NCBI GenBank assembly: GCA_004794785.1
Contig: SJOL01007286.1
Location: 177,141-241,140, forward strand
Reading direction: 5' to 3'
Source: Opisthorchis felineus
Taxonomy: Eukaryota > Platyhelminthes > Trematoda > Opisthorchiida > Opisthorchiidae
Length of the DNA stretch: 64,000 nucleotides
Shown one piece after another: positions 24,166-36,925 of this stretch. Every line of letters begins with the position of its first letter. Within the stretch, counting starts at the first letter, position 1. The notes beneath the pieces were generated by a model, which was not told the origin of the DNA, ran no database searches, and was given only the letters and a program-made list of their open reading frames with translations. The translations under genes and the position numbers were made by a program.

Positions 24166-27100
24166 CTGTCTAGTTTAGAAGTTACATCTACTTCAGCAAG
24201 ATGCGTGACGGTTGGCGTTTTTGTTGGATCCAGAAAGCCTCATTCGCACGAGCGCGTTTTTAAGGACCAGTAACTAAGCCGACGAAGCTTTCTGATAATT
24301 CACCAGTGGTCAGTCGCTGTCTGAATAAGTCAGCTGTCGGTCGGACCATGTTCTACCGGAAATCAAGTGATAACTGCACAAAATGGTCGGCGTGCTCGTG
24401 TTCCATAGGCATCATATTAGAAATGGAACTCCCCAGCCCTCATAGACGAGCAACAAAAAGTAATAACAGTTTGCGTACTATACTCGGACACACCCTCTGG
24501 AAGGTTGATATTGATTTGATTGATTTAACAGCTTGATAACTTGAAATTATATGTACATCGCCTTAAGTAGGAACTCGATAACACCGGCGCTTTTGAGTAT
24601 TTTTAGTAGCATCAGTTTTCGAGTCTTATAAAAAGTGGCTTTTTTGCACCACATTAGTTCGGTTGGATCAAAGTAAGAAAATGCACCTCATTCGGTGGCA
24701 GAAGCCTCACTTGTACTGGATATGGTATGGGAGCATGAAGCCTTCATCAACACGGAAGCGACCCGAATCTTAAAGTATCTGTGTGGCCCCCGAGAAATAA
24801 TGTCCTTAAGGAGCCGGTCAAATCCGCGTCATGTGGTACGGATTAACATAGTTGTCAACATGATGAGATTTCTCCTTATTATTCTTATAAATCATTGTCA
24901 GTGATGAACGGCTCTATTCAATTTCACTCTCAAATCATTAGGATCAAAGCTTTTCAAACTGAAAAGTTAAGGTCGGCGGATGTCACTCAGAAAATGCGGA
25001 ACGGCATTTGGGTGCTTCTTGGACTAGTTTCAGTTGGTAATGCTTCCCATAACTGGGAATTCACATTACAGTGAAAATAACCAGGGTCGGAAAATAACGG
25101 ATTGTAATGATATCGGTACAATGGATCAATAACGTATTTGGTTGATAAGATAGGCCAATATGTTGAGTGTAGAATGTTGTATCAACCTACCAGTTTTTAA
25201 GATAACACAGAGATGCACAGTCAGATGAAAATGCGCAAGAGTTGGGAAGATGTTGGCTCGAGTGTTACAGATGAGGTATGTGTCATGTCGAAAGTGGAAA
25301 TCGAGAAGATCCACTGCACATACCCTATCGGATCTCCACCTGAGGCTATTTGCTTAAAGCGTAAGCATGAATCCCCGTACGCGTTTGGATAGATTGGTAT
25401 GTCATCACGTAAAACCCTGTGTCTGGGGATGAGGTGAATATGACTTATTTCTCTATTCGACGGAAGAGTAAAAACATCAAAAGGTGTGGCTTATTTAGTG
25501 TTTTTTTCCAATTCGTTACTTCACGCGCAGCTGAGGTTTCCAAAAGTTTCTAACCTGTTTAGGTTGCTCATTTGGCGTAGTCTACGTGACCAACGCTGCA
25601 ATCGCAAAAACCCCAGTTCCAACGATCACTCATGTGCGCGGGTAGACTGATCGATTTCCATCGTGAATATCACTTTTAGTAAAAAAGAAATAAGCTCATG
25701 GCAGAGTGCATTTGTTTCGTCCTGGTGCTGTACCCTCCACTATCTAGATGCAGGTACTATCTGTGCATTTTTGGCGTTCATTTATCGATCCGGAATTCAA
25801 TAGAATTCAGATACAGTTGGCACATCTAATATCCTTCTGTTCGTTTCAGAGATTTTTCTCGTGTGTGATGAGTGAGTTGAAATTGTGCACAGTCGAACGC
25901 CAGCTCCTTCAATTACCTATTGGTTCCTAGTACCCTACTGGGTTCACTGTGCGTATGCAAGATTACGCGTCTCTATTGCTTCACATCACTCGCGCACAAA
26001 ATTCTGAAATCGAGCTTTTTCGGGCGGCTCACTCTGTCTCTCTCAAGCCTGTTGATCAATATAGTAAGGCTTGGTTATAATTGTAGGCCTGATTAGAAAT
26101 GTTCACAATTTCATGAGATGGGTGAGTATGGCTTGATTTATTTCTGCCACTCTTTTCGTCATCTTGTCAATAATTTTTAAGAGGAACCTTCAGTTTCTCC
26201 CGAGCAGCGTCTGAGGAAGTAAAAACTGGCAGGCCCTTTTCGAATTTCCAGTCAGCTAGTAGGTGCTACAATGTGTGCGTAGTTGAACATGGTTCTGGTG
26301 GAGCAAACCTACTCGTTCAAACCCTGGTGATAGCTCACATACATGGTGAGTGCTAATCACTCAGATTATGTTATTTAACTTGAAGTGAGTGGTAGGAAGG
26401 ACAAGGGGTTTTGGTGGATGATGAATAGTCACATATATTCATATTATGCATAGCGGCAGGGTAAATATACACGGGTAATATACCAGCTATAAAAACACTG
26501 AATCAGCAACTAACTATCTTAAGCCCTGTATTTAGTGTCAATCTATCTGCATACCTTATAAACATTCAACTTTATATCCGACAATTTTAAGAGACATACG
26601 TTCTGCGCAGTACGCTTTGCCTGACTGCGTGTTCTAATTTGAGAGAACACTCGCGTAGGTTTATAGTATTCAGACGGACGATTTTATGACGTGGATGCTT
26701 TAAGGGAATGTTACCGTGCAGTGGACTTGGAGCTGGGCCTCAGCAACAAACTGGTCAGCACGTCTTGTATCATGAATTGACAGAAATAATTTATCTTCAA
26801 CTGCTTCGACCTATTTCGCGTTTGTTGAACTTGTAACTGGATTCACCCGAAGTGTCGCACAGAAGTATTTAGTGGTTTGGTTTTTGTATCGCTGTTGAAC
26901 GTATATCACGCTGAGGACACGTAATTGCTTGGGTAAAATAGCTGAACACGGAATGGTTAATTGTGCTAAATAATATAAACCCGCAGCTACCTGACACCTA
27001 ATTCTCCCCTCAGTTGTTCATTCGCCTTTCAACTGACTGATTAACATAAAATGGAATACTTCGGTCTATTAGTGACCCAGTCATTAGTATACAATTATTT

Positions 27101-27355
27101 CTACATCATGCTTTACTTTAGTGTATGACACTTCTCTGGAAAGGACAATGGGAAATGCAACCTGTCACTGTATTTCATTGTCGTTGGTTTTAAACGGCAT
27201 TTCCGGACACGTGGAAAATAGATAGGGCTCGCGACACATACATTGCGGACTACTATTACTATTAGGCTTTTAATTCAATTGACTGGTATCTGACGAGTGT
27301 GAGTGGGGATTAAACATATTCATTTTTGGGGAGAAGCGTATTTTGCTTCAGTTGA
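24166..27355. other. Stretch without recognised element
   Basis: No recognised coding frame or repeat. A GTTCAAACCC motif near 26305 resembles a tRNA-type B box, but no matching A box or tRNA fold was found. Confidence 0.4.
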
Positions 27356-29060
27356 ATGACAACATAATTCAGCTAAATGAATTTCTTGTGTTATTTTTGG
27401 AATTTCCGCATACTTCCGGCGAATGATTACGCTTTCATTGTTTTCAACTTCACCCTCACTTACGAAATTTTACTCAACAGCCCTTTTAACAGCCTTGGAA
27501 ATCTGTTTACCAACCTGTATGGTTTATCGAAGTCTCCTTGCTTAACACGATGAATTGTAAGACAAACTCTTTTCTTCCTCCTTCGCTAGTACCAACAACT
27601 GCCTTTTCATAGTAGCACGCTATTCCAATAAGCTCAGGTTCAAACCTTTTTCCTCTCTGACTTGCAGGCTTAGTCGGTAAGCTCATTGGAGACAGCACTC
27701 TACTCGGTCACTTCTTATTTCCGTGTCTTTGATCCAAAATCTGTCCACCCTCACCGCCTGTGAGCAGGGTAATTTTGTGCTCTAATTACTGTATGCTCAA
27801 ACCGTTGTTCAGTAGTTCTAATTAAATAAAGTGGATGAGATTTACGGTTGTCATTGCGACTTCCAGTCTTCTATAACCCATGGACTTCTTAAAGTGCCTA
27901 CCAAGCTTTTAGTGAATTACTGATCTCAAGGATTTCAACGGCACCTAACCTAAACTCCTGAGCCACTAATCTGATGAGGTTTCTTGTACTGTTGTATTCA
28001 TCGTGACTTATTTGCCAGCAGATTGTTTTTTCCGATGACGAAGAGTAATTGTTTTGAACTCATCCTCAAGGCCACAGGTAAACACCGTGTTGTTACCTTC
28101 CTTACGGCTGTGCAGATGCTCATGGAATGGGACCGTGATACAGTTCCACAAAGCTGACGCTACTCTAGTGCGTTTAAATGCTGTATCTCTGATGAAATGT
28201 AAATATTCTACTGTGACTTTGTTTTTCTTCAGTTTCTGTCTGCTTAAATCGCAGTGTATGGGAAATTCCAGTTGACTCGTCTTCAGCCTATCGGTTGTTC
28301 GTATCCATATTTCTGTTGGCTAGGTGTTTATTCGTCGTTTCGTCAGCGATCGCCAGTGTGCTTCAGGGCACTTTCGTTCAATATTTTAGCTCACCCTACT
28401 GACCTATGAAATGTGAGACCTGCCGGGCTCCTCTACTTTCTCAACCATTTTACTCTTTCTTATCCACTTTCACCATATTTAAGCCTTTTTCATTTAAAAA
28501 GTCCACGTGATTAACTACTGGCCTGCTCATTTGAGATTAGCCTGCATTTGGCAAGTCTGAACTCCCATACATGATAATTTCCTGTAGCTCTTTTGTTTCT
28601 GTCTGCCGGGTTACTTACCAGAGCTCTCCTAAATCTAGGGTCATTTTTTCTAGACTGCTGTCTTCTGCAAGTGTCTTGGGTTTCCCCTTCTCATTATATC
28701 ATGTTGCACTTCAGATTGAAGGGGCTGATGTTCCGCAATATAAAATACCATCAACCCAGATGTTTTCACAGCTTTGTTTCCAGAACCCTTCACTCATTTC
28801 TACTGTTTGTAATTGTGCGTTCTTGCGTGTTTTACCCGGGCTGCTCAAGAGGAATTTCCGTGTACCTAAGAGCAACTTGAGACTCACGTTAAATGCTGGT
28901 CTATTATCGCTTCTGAAAATCGTTTATCGAATCTTAGGTGTGCAGTGTACTTCTCGTCCCAAAATGCGTTCTTTCTGCTGGTTCTCAGCTTCCTCATTTC
29001 GACCCATTGGTCGGAAATTTGAACACCCAAACAACAAAAAATTCTGAACGCCCATATGCC
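27356..29060 (-). pseudogene. Decayed minus-strand coding region, family unknown
   Basis: Minus-strand frames remain open over long stretches. From about 29040 down to 28711 there are some 110 codons with one internal stop, containing blocks such as FRPMGRNEEAENQQKERIL, LLLGTRKFLLSSPGKTRKN and CENIWVDGILYCGTSAPSI. The reading shifts frame and continues through 28.2 kb (TLAEDSSLEKMTLDLGEL). A further block lies at about 27310-27520 (EGEVENNESVIIRRKYAEI). Frame changes and stops show it is broken. I do not recognise the family. The 158-codon plus-strand frame at 28571-29047 lies over it and is probably a shadow. It could be the upstream part of the element whose remains lie at 16.4-21.6 kb, separated by later insertions. 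Confidence 0.4.
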
Positions 29061-32000
29061 TATATTTCCTATACAGGAAGTCTACCATAGTTAGCTGTCT
29101 CACAAATAGTTTAATTATTGTGAAGAATGTTCAGTAGGATGTTTTCTTTTAGAAGTTTTCGACTATGTTTGACAACCCTGGTAGTAACTTTAGATTACAT
29201 CCTCCTCCGATATCTACCTAAATGTGTGAAATGCCGGGGTACTCATGAGTAGCAAGACGCATAAAATATCTAGCCATATCATACTTGGAAGCACGAAGTG
29301 AATCCTTATCTGAACGCTGTGGAGGAAGCACGAGTTGCATTTACAGAATTCTCCTCTGAATCATGCCAACTTTTCCTCTCAAAGACTAAGGGAACCCTGA
29401 TTCAAGTTGACTGCAATCCAGCATATGTATCAGGAACCACAAACCACATTATTCATTAACAGGACTGTTCAACTTAGGCCGTATGTTCGATGCATGTTGT
29501 GGCAAGCGAGCAAGAGGTCTGAGAAATATATCTGTCATGGATGGGTAAGATGGACACAAATACAAGAAAACTTCCTGCGTCGTTTAAGGTGAAATGATTC
29601 TTGCAGCCATTATATTTAACCTGTTTACTGAGGTTAACCAGCAGGCACTTCAGACAGACTTGGAGTTTGCGAACGTTGGGCAAAGCGATTTCGCAAAACG
29701 AGATGTTGGGAGATTTCTTGAGATAGGCAGCTCAGGTAATACATGACTGAAATGTCTGAAAGATCACACAGCCCTCCAATCACTCTGACCTCAGTCGTGC
29801 TTCCCAACAAATTCCGCGACATCAGCCTAACTCCATTTTTACCAAACCGAAGGTAGCGGTTATCCACTGAGTTTCAAAAAAGCCGGTACTCGTTGAGAAA
29901 TTGGCATGAAATGAACAAAATCGAGAATATGGGTGCGATAAACTATAGGAACGAGCCAAACTACCGTCTTACGACGAACTTTAGTTAGTCCATTCGAAAG
30001 CCCCGACAAAACTGGTTGTATTGGGTTTTTACCGCATTTCTAGATAAGGCATCTAATCAGACTTTCATTTTGTCAGGATCCGGCTCTGATGCTTGCATTT
30101 GAAACCCTCGTGGCAGGCGATCTTTCTTTCCTCATCTCAACTCAATTGAATTTGTTTAGTTCATACTAGTATATCAGATGTTCCAAGTTTGCCAAAGTCG
30201 TTGGCTAAGTTGGTGGCTGCTGTAAAAACATAATAAAGAAGCTTCTGTCAGAAAGTCTTCAGAAGTTCACTAAATGCAGAGCAAAGCTTTCTGTGGAAGC
30301 TACATTGCAATCATCATCCGTGACTTTAGGGCGAACAATAGGAGTGGGTCCAAAAGTTTGTCGCAGATATCGCGCGCTATCAGAAAGCCGGTAACGGTGG
30401 CTTGACGTTTGACTTGAGGTCGTCAACTTTAGTTGGTTCAACGTCCCGTAATGCTGTGTTACTTGTCTAGACACTCACCCGAAATCTCCACTCCCACTGT
30501 CACCGAAAAATATCCCAAAGTACTTCTGGTGCCTGCTCTTGTAGATGCCTCATGAGCCCTGTGCCTTGTTCCAAGAAAACCACTAACTTTTAATGGGAGA
30601 ATAACAAGTCGCGAAGTTTCAATTTAGTTCTGCATGTCCTACTAACAACCGACGAGGTTGCTCTAAACAACGGAACTGTACTGGACCCCCCCCCCACGGC
30701 CAGCACCAGCCTACTCTTTCGGATGAAATTTGATAAAGAACCCAGTGTTGGGTCTTAGATTTTATGGTGAAGCAGTTGCAAAATAATTCCTTAATAATCT
30801 ATTCCTTTTCCCACCGAACTTCAGCAAAATACTTTTTCTGTTGGTTGGCTTTGCAACCAGGCAGTGATATAACAGTGGCTTTCAATATAGCCTACCGTTG
30901 TAAAGTATCCATTAGTTAGTATCATGAAGTATCTGTGGAGAATCTGTCTCGGTAGTTAAAAGAAATTTTGATCGGTTTGGTGTGATGCTGTTTCACAAGG
31001 GCATGGTAAATTTCGTCACGGCTGACAAGGAATGTTGTTGTAGTTTGTCCAAGCCAGTGGAGTCGTTTGTGTTAGAGTGAATTACTTCTGATGCGCTTGT
31101 TCTCAATTATATTGACGGAAATATTTACTGACATTCTTCAAGCCGGTCACGGCCGATGAGTGCAAAGGCTTTCAGTTGTTCGAATGTTATTTGATCTAAC
31201 TGTCTCCACCTATTGAGCCGACGGCATATCTGTACGAGCAGTGATTGTGTGCATAATCAAGGATGGTTTAATTGTGGGCTAAATTTAGGCCAACTCAGAA
31301 TAAAGGTTGGCTTTACATTTTTCATATCTTGGAGCGTAATTTGCCACTCGAAAAGTGAAGATATCCTGAAATGGTAGGTCAGCCTACGTTCTCAATAACA
31401 TTGTGTAATCAGATTTCAAATGCGCTATTTTTTGGAAATACCACGCAACTAAATCGCGCAGTCGTGGAAGTTACGGGTAGCATTGAATTGGTTTTCACCT
31501 CTGCCAAAAATATATTGGCCACTCCACTGGTTCATTCCCAATAAGTACCCCCCAGAAGCTATCATTCTTACCAGGCTTAAAGTGCTATCCCTTTAGAGAG
31601 GAGTCGTGTATTATCCTAGTGAAAATTCGCCAGTTGAATAGTGTAGACATCTTCCAATAACATCAGTCATCTCGGGGAGCTTTCTTGGTACTCCGAAGTG
31701 TATAATTTTCGCAAAGATCCATATAAGCCCAATTATTCTATGACTAAATTAAGCATAACAGGATATGATACACAAAATTCAAAAGTGGAAAAACTCTTCG
31801 TCATTTTCTGTCTAATAAGCAGAACTGTTGCCACGCGAACTCTTAAACGAATTCTAATTTAACATTTGAAAGCACTTTAATTAAAGTGCAGCTAAGATAA
31901 ATTGATCCCAGCCAAGTGCACACTAACATGTCTGAGACTGAACCAATGATTATTAGAATACTGCTATGTGATAAGCAACTAAACTTTTGTTGTTTATCTA

Positions 32001-33456
32001 AACGTACTGAGCACTGCATCAGTTTATGTATATTAAACACATTGATGAGCATCCAAATTGTGTGTGGGTGTGTATCCTTTTGTCTTGCGAGAATCAATCA
32101 CTTCGAAACCCGGACAAAGTCGGCTTATGTACAAACAGATATCCAGTCACTCAAGTCAGCCATCAGTGTAATTTGACCCAACAATGTTAGCATTCTGCAC
32201 TGATAAAGTCGATCGACTGACACCCTTTTTTCGTTGTAATGGGTTATCACCGACAGATCGATAAATAACATACACTAACGACAAAAGAGTGAAACTATGA
32301 CCACTGTTTTTAGAGCAACATCTCTCGCTAGTGCGCTTATCATTTGGTCTTCACAAACGTTGTTGTCTACACAAGTATTCTGACCCAAGTTAGGCAAGTA
32401 AAGTATATAAGCATTGGCATTCTAGACAAGAAAGTGTGTCCACACCTTACCTGGACCTCGCATCTGATATGCTAAAGTGCTTTCTTGACCTATGCTTAGC
32501 TTGAAACGGTTATTTGTCATATCAGGTACTTTCTTAAGTGAACTCCCTTCAATTTTTCTGGGTGAGGCGTTGTGGATTATACTTCGCCAAAATTCGGGAT
32601 CTTTATATGCTTGGTTTCAGTCATCAACTCATTCACACTTTGTGTACCCGTATAAGCTGTTGGGCTATTTTGACGGTGCGCATATAACATCCATGCAACG
32701 TCCCATTTAGGGTTTGCTAAGCGACAGAGATCCAATGAATATGGTTTCATGGTCCTTCAGATGGTCGCCTGAAGAATGAGCAGACCATCATCCCTTCAAA
32801 GCTGCCTTGCAGTTCGGGTTTTGATCCAAGTGCTTTGAATGCTAGCCTGATTCACATAACCAGATTGTCGGCCGAATGCCGGTGTTTGATGCGAATGTTG
32901 CGTTGTAGACGACGCTACTTCCGACGATAATAATGGTTGGGCAGACAAATGACAATTGCAGACTGCTAGGCTACTAGATCATTGGATGGTGTGGTATTTC
33001 CAATCTGCGTTCAACCTTGAGAGTAAGTACAGTCTTATTTCAGAATTCCCCACGCTAATGCGTCTCTTTGAAAATTAAGAATGTCGAACGGTTCAATTAT
33101 CTTGTCAACTGCATAAACCGTAATCGTACTATAACAGTAAATGGGCGGTTTTCACCAATTTTCGTTGTTAATGGTGCCAGGAACGAATTTCACTGAAGCT
33201 AAAGTGCTGTTTGCATAAGATCCTGTAAAAGTGGTCTAACTTCATTGTTCAGGCTTACTCCCTCCCATCCGATGACTTTGGGCGATCTGAAACTTTTGAT
33301 TACCGATTTCTTCCTGATGTAAAACTAGTTAACTTTATATCGTGAGTATGCAAAGAAGTGATAACGAGTATTTTGTACCGAATCCGAGGGGCAGACTAAA
33401 ATTACCAGGTCAAGTTGTTTGGGGCGTGTTGTGTATGAACAACCAGTCTACAGAAG
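29061..33456. other. Stretch without recognised element
   Basis: Several minus-strand frames of 60-80 codons (for example 29634-29867 and 30259-30474) look mildly protein-like, but no splice sites or family resemblance support them. A homopolymer run of C lies near 30687. Confidence 0.35.
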
Positions 33457-33469
33457 AAAGCGTTGTTTT
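33457..33469. repeat. Target-site duplication, left
   Basis: AAAGCGTTGTTTT; identical to 33802-33814. Confidence 0.75.
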
Positions 33470-33801
33470 ACATAATGTACTACTCACAAGGTTGCTGAAA
33501 ATTCTTCGACAGCCCACGACCGGTTTCGCCCTTTTTGGGGCTCATCAGGCAGGCGCAGTCCCCGAGTTTTCGTCAACCTTATGTTCTACTTGAACCCAAA
33601 GAAATTTCAGCAACCTTATGAGTAGTATATTGCGAAAAATTACATGCATCGCGATATCTCGAATATCGTAGCAACTGGAACATGAAGCGGCCTGGTGCAG
33701 CACATTCAGTTGCATAGAATCATTACAAACGAGAGATTCAGCTGGGTTTCAGGTGAGTCTCTCACAAGACCAAATTGATTTGCAAATGAATGTATTTCTT
33801 G
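33470..33801. mobile_element. Second non-autonomous ribozyme element
   Basis: A 332-bp insertion with the 13-bp target duplication AAAGCGTTGTTTT. Its ends match those of the 6.7-kb element: it begins AATGTACTACTCA and ends ATTTCTTG. It consists of a full block A (33473-33598), then an inverted copy of the first 35 bases of A (33600-33634) and an inverted block B (33635-33801). Compared with the 6.7-kb foldback it looks like the same structure with the middle deleted. One hammerhead ribozyme is present. There is no coding sequence. Confidence 0.75.
33512..33554 (-). ncRNA. Hammerhead ribozyme in the 33.5-kb element
   Basis: On the minus strand: GCCTGC (stem I, 33549-33554), CTGATGA (33542-33548), stem II GCCC/GGGC, GAAA (33524-33527), ACC/GGT stem III, GTC (33518-33520) and GTGGGC (33512-33517). 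All core positions and the six-pair stem I are intact, as in the 7.1-kb copy. Confidence 0.8.
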
Positions 33802-33814
33802 AAAGCGTTGTTTT
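33802..33814. repeat. Target-site duplication, right
   Basis: AAAGCGTTGTTTT; pairs with 33457-33469. Confidence 0.75.
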
Positions 33815-34571
33815 CTGTAACAAGCGATTTTTAGCTGGGACCCATGTGATCCTGCTTGCACGTGTTTAGAAACCTTGCGGGATATGGCAGGCAAACGATC
33901 CCAGTGGCGCGTACGCTTTCATTTTCTAGTCGGACTACCTAGCTAAAGTCGACCCGTCATTGTGCATTGTTTTTATGTCGAGTGAGGTTTGCGACAGGCG
34001 CCGGGTCATTTTCACTGATCTTGCCTAAGTTTGATGTGATGCTCAGAGCGGTTTGCTTTATTGCTACCCAAATATGCAGGCACCTTTTTCTTGCTAGTTT
34101 TCCCCGGGGACGAAGGGCTTCTTCTCACTAGGTCCCTACACCTAACTTTTCCTTCTACTCTTTACTGAGGCTGTCCTTCCCCATAGCTGAACTGTAGTTA
34201 AGAGTATGTTTTACTGCGGCGTTGTTGTCACCAACAGCGATGATGGGGTCATTAGTATCCAAACCCGACGGCCGCCGCGTCCACGTGTGAGATGGCCACT
34301 GAAATCTGAGCTCTCGCATTGGAACATCATGGAGATGCCACAAAAAAATAACTTCCTCCAGCTGCAGGAAGTCTAGAGGCCTAGCGTTACGAAGCCAAAG
34401 AGTGTGACGCGTTTTTGACTTAGAAGGAATAATGCCTAGGTCTAAGTGAAGGACTGTAAACGTGTAATCCGAATAGCTATGTCATAACAAATTTCACCCG
34501 TTGATAACTGAAGAAGCTGAAGTAAAATTATTTGTGAATTCCAGAGTGAGGTCGGTGTATACAGACAGAAT
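33815..34571. other. Stretch without recognised element
   Basis: No coding frame or repeat recognised. Confidence 0.35.
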
Positions 34572-35000
34572 ATGATAAGTCCTAAAAATTTGAACCATAA
34601 CCCGGTTCGTCCTGACTTCGACCCATCAGGCGGACATAGCAAGAGATCAAATCAGGCGGTAGGCTACACATTCCGCATATGTGACAATGTTAACTGTGCA
34701 GAAGCAGGCTTTAAAAACAGTGCACAAACTGAGGTGGCTCTCGTAGGTTTTCGAGAGCATGGTGACCCGAAGTTAGAGAGGTGATTGGCAGGGACACCTG
34801 TATCGGGTGTACGTAAACATACCGAACAGACGGAAGGGTCAAAGGGCCGCAGACAAAAGGTCAGTAGGCGCGTAAAGCGGTGCGAAGCATCACAGTTACA
34901 AGTACGTGCTGTGCAGCGTGTCGTCAGACCTTTTGTGCGAGCTAGCTCCGCTACAGTCAGATACAAAGACACTGTACATCTGTTTAGTCGTCAGCAGTAG
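34572..35000 (+). pseudogene. Unrecognised frame with one internal stop
   Basis: One plus-strand frame runs for 143 codons with a single TGA at 34782-34784 and a terminal TAG at 34998-35000. The sequence is less AT-rich than its surroundings and the translation is basic, for example KGRRQKVSRRVKRCEASQ. A minus-strand frame of 102 codons (34664-34972) overlaps it, so the coding strand is uncertain. It could be a relic of a repeat or a chance frame. No domain is recognised. Confidence 0.2.
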
Positions 35001-36866
35001 GAATCTCATGACTTTCTAGGGTGATGAACACGCAATTTTTCGCTTACAGGACGAAATCTCGCTTCAAAAATTCCAAAATTTCCTCCTGCTGTGAATGAAT
35101 AAACACAAGTCAATGAAGAATCACGTGCATTGTGAAACGGCCTTTAACACAACCTGGACAGAATGACGAACGCGTTTTGGGTGGACTGTCTTTGGTTACG
35201 TTGCCGCTGGTCATTTAGGTATCGGGCTCAAAATCCATCTTGACTGTCCAGCCTTGATTCCAGATGAGGCGAAAATCTCCCTACAGTGACGACACACGTA
35301 GATAGTGGTGAATAAACACACGTATAGTTGGCATTTATGAGTGCAAGAAGCCAGCAAGTACTTAACTGTCCGTCATATATATCATCGGTCAAAGTTTGCA
35401 TTCGATAGGATAGTAAAACGGGAAAAAGCCGTATGACCAAAATATGTGGAAATCAGTCTACTTGATTATGGCCTGGGAGAACGTGAAATTCGGGCAATTT
35501 GACTCCTGTAAGGAACCAACAAACGGCAAAGCAAAATCCGACGATTTTTCCTATGCCACCAGTGGTTCGGTATGTAGAATCAGTATGCCAACCTGCATAA
35601 GGCCATTTGGCACCTTTTGAAGTCGCATGCAACAATTTCCTTCGGGGAAATGATTTTGGTAAATCTTCAATAATTAACCAGCGTCCCGGAAAGATGTTCG
35701 CTGGAAGATGCATGTACTCTCCTAGGTGAAATGGCTTTCAAATACAACCACGCTGGTTACGTATTCTGGTCACAGGTAAACGGAATGTTACCACGATTCA
35801 CTTGAAACTATGCCAGAAAAGCAGCGCAAGACCAATAGCACAGATAAAAAGCATGATAATTCTGGAGGATGCTTACTCGATTGGTGAAGATGTTCATGTA
35901 AACCAGAAGCAGCTAGACAAATCCACTGTGATCACCTTTCTATCCTCTATAGGTTTTAGCAAAATCAAATGAATAATACAAACACAGCTGTCCTTCCAAA
36001 GTATGACAGCGTGCTAACCGAATGGGTTGGCTGTGGGTAACGTTGCTTTTCCTTAAAAGATGGATAAATTTTATGGTCTTCGGTCACAATAACGCCACCA
36101 TTCAAGGACATGCTTAATTGTCCCGAATTGGCCCCCTTAAGCGAGCCGGATCTAAACCTTGCTCCAGTTAGGTAGAGTGAGGTGCCTGTAGTATATGTGT
36201 TTTTGTGATAGGAACGCTGTCCCGTGAACCAGCCACCACGAAAGGTTTAAAAGGATGCCGTTGGTTGCAGTTAAACCGAACTATTCTAAGGAAGTAACAC
36301 CACAAACAACGTCTTCAGAGGAAAGCAGGAAATGAATACCTAGTTGTTTAGCCATTCTGCCGACAACACGCGTCACGTCAGCCTCCCGTACTTTAGTTAA
36401 ACAGAGGGGAAACGTCGGTAGCGGATGAAGGACGACGTTCGCGCCACAGTCTGACGTTCCAGTGAGCATCAGAATCCAGAGGCCAAACTGACAATTAAGT
36501 AGTGGAAATTGCAAAACACTGATGTATTATTATTAACCTCTACATGGTTGTAACTTCTGCCCAATTTATATGGACTTGTCATCTATCTATGGGGCTAGTC
36601 ACAACCAGAAAGTAACAAGCCAGTCATTCTTTTCAATACATTTTAAGAGGGTTCTTATTTCTTGGATCAGTGGTCGTTCTTCTGCATGAGCTGGGTACAT
36701 TCAGAGGAAAGCGCCTTTTTTACTTAGCGCTTGGAAAGCACACTCTCAAGGTGGGAATAACTGGCTGTGTGATTTTGGTTAGATGTGTGAGCATTGCCCA
36801 GAACATCAATTGGTTAACAGTGCAACTATTGCCAGTTGCTTTGGTGTGTCACGCAGCTTACTAAGG
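35001..36866. other. Stretch without recognised element
   Basis: No recognised gene or repeat up to the PLE insertion at 36878. Confidence 0.35.
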
Positions 36867-36877
36867 AAATGACAGAT
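36867..36877. repeat. Target-site duplication of PLE insertion, left
   Basis: AAATGACAGAT; identical to 39232-39242. Confidence 0.7.
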
Positions 36878-36925
36878 TTTTTCACTCAACTAGAAAATGT
36901 TTGGGACTGATTGGGTAGTCATCGT

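Noticed and set aside
24265..24300. GCCGACGAAGCTTTC, similar to the PLE arm ribozyme core
   Set aside because: No GAAA or second half of stem II follows; probably chance.
26295..26345. GTTCAAACCC, tRNA B-box-like motif, possible SINE
   Set aside because: No matching A box, cloverleaf or second copy was found.
28571..29047. 158-codon plus-strand open frame as a gene
   Set aside because: T-rich composition and exact overlap with a better minus-strand coding block; treated as its shadow.
29400..29600. Weak similarity to the 11.9-kb repeat (GACACAAATACAAG against GACACAAACACAAC)
   Set aside because: Only short scattered matches; cannot be distinguished from chance without an alignment.
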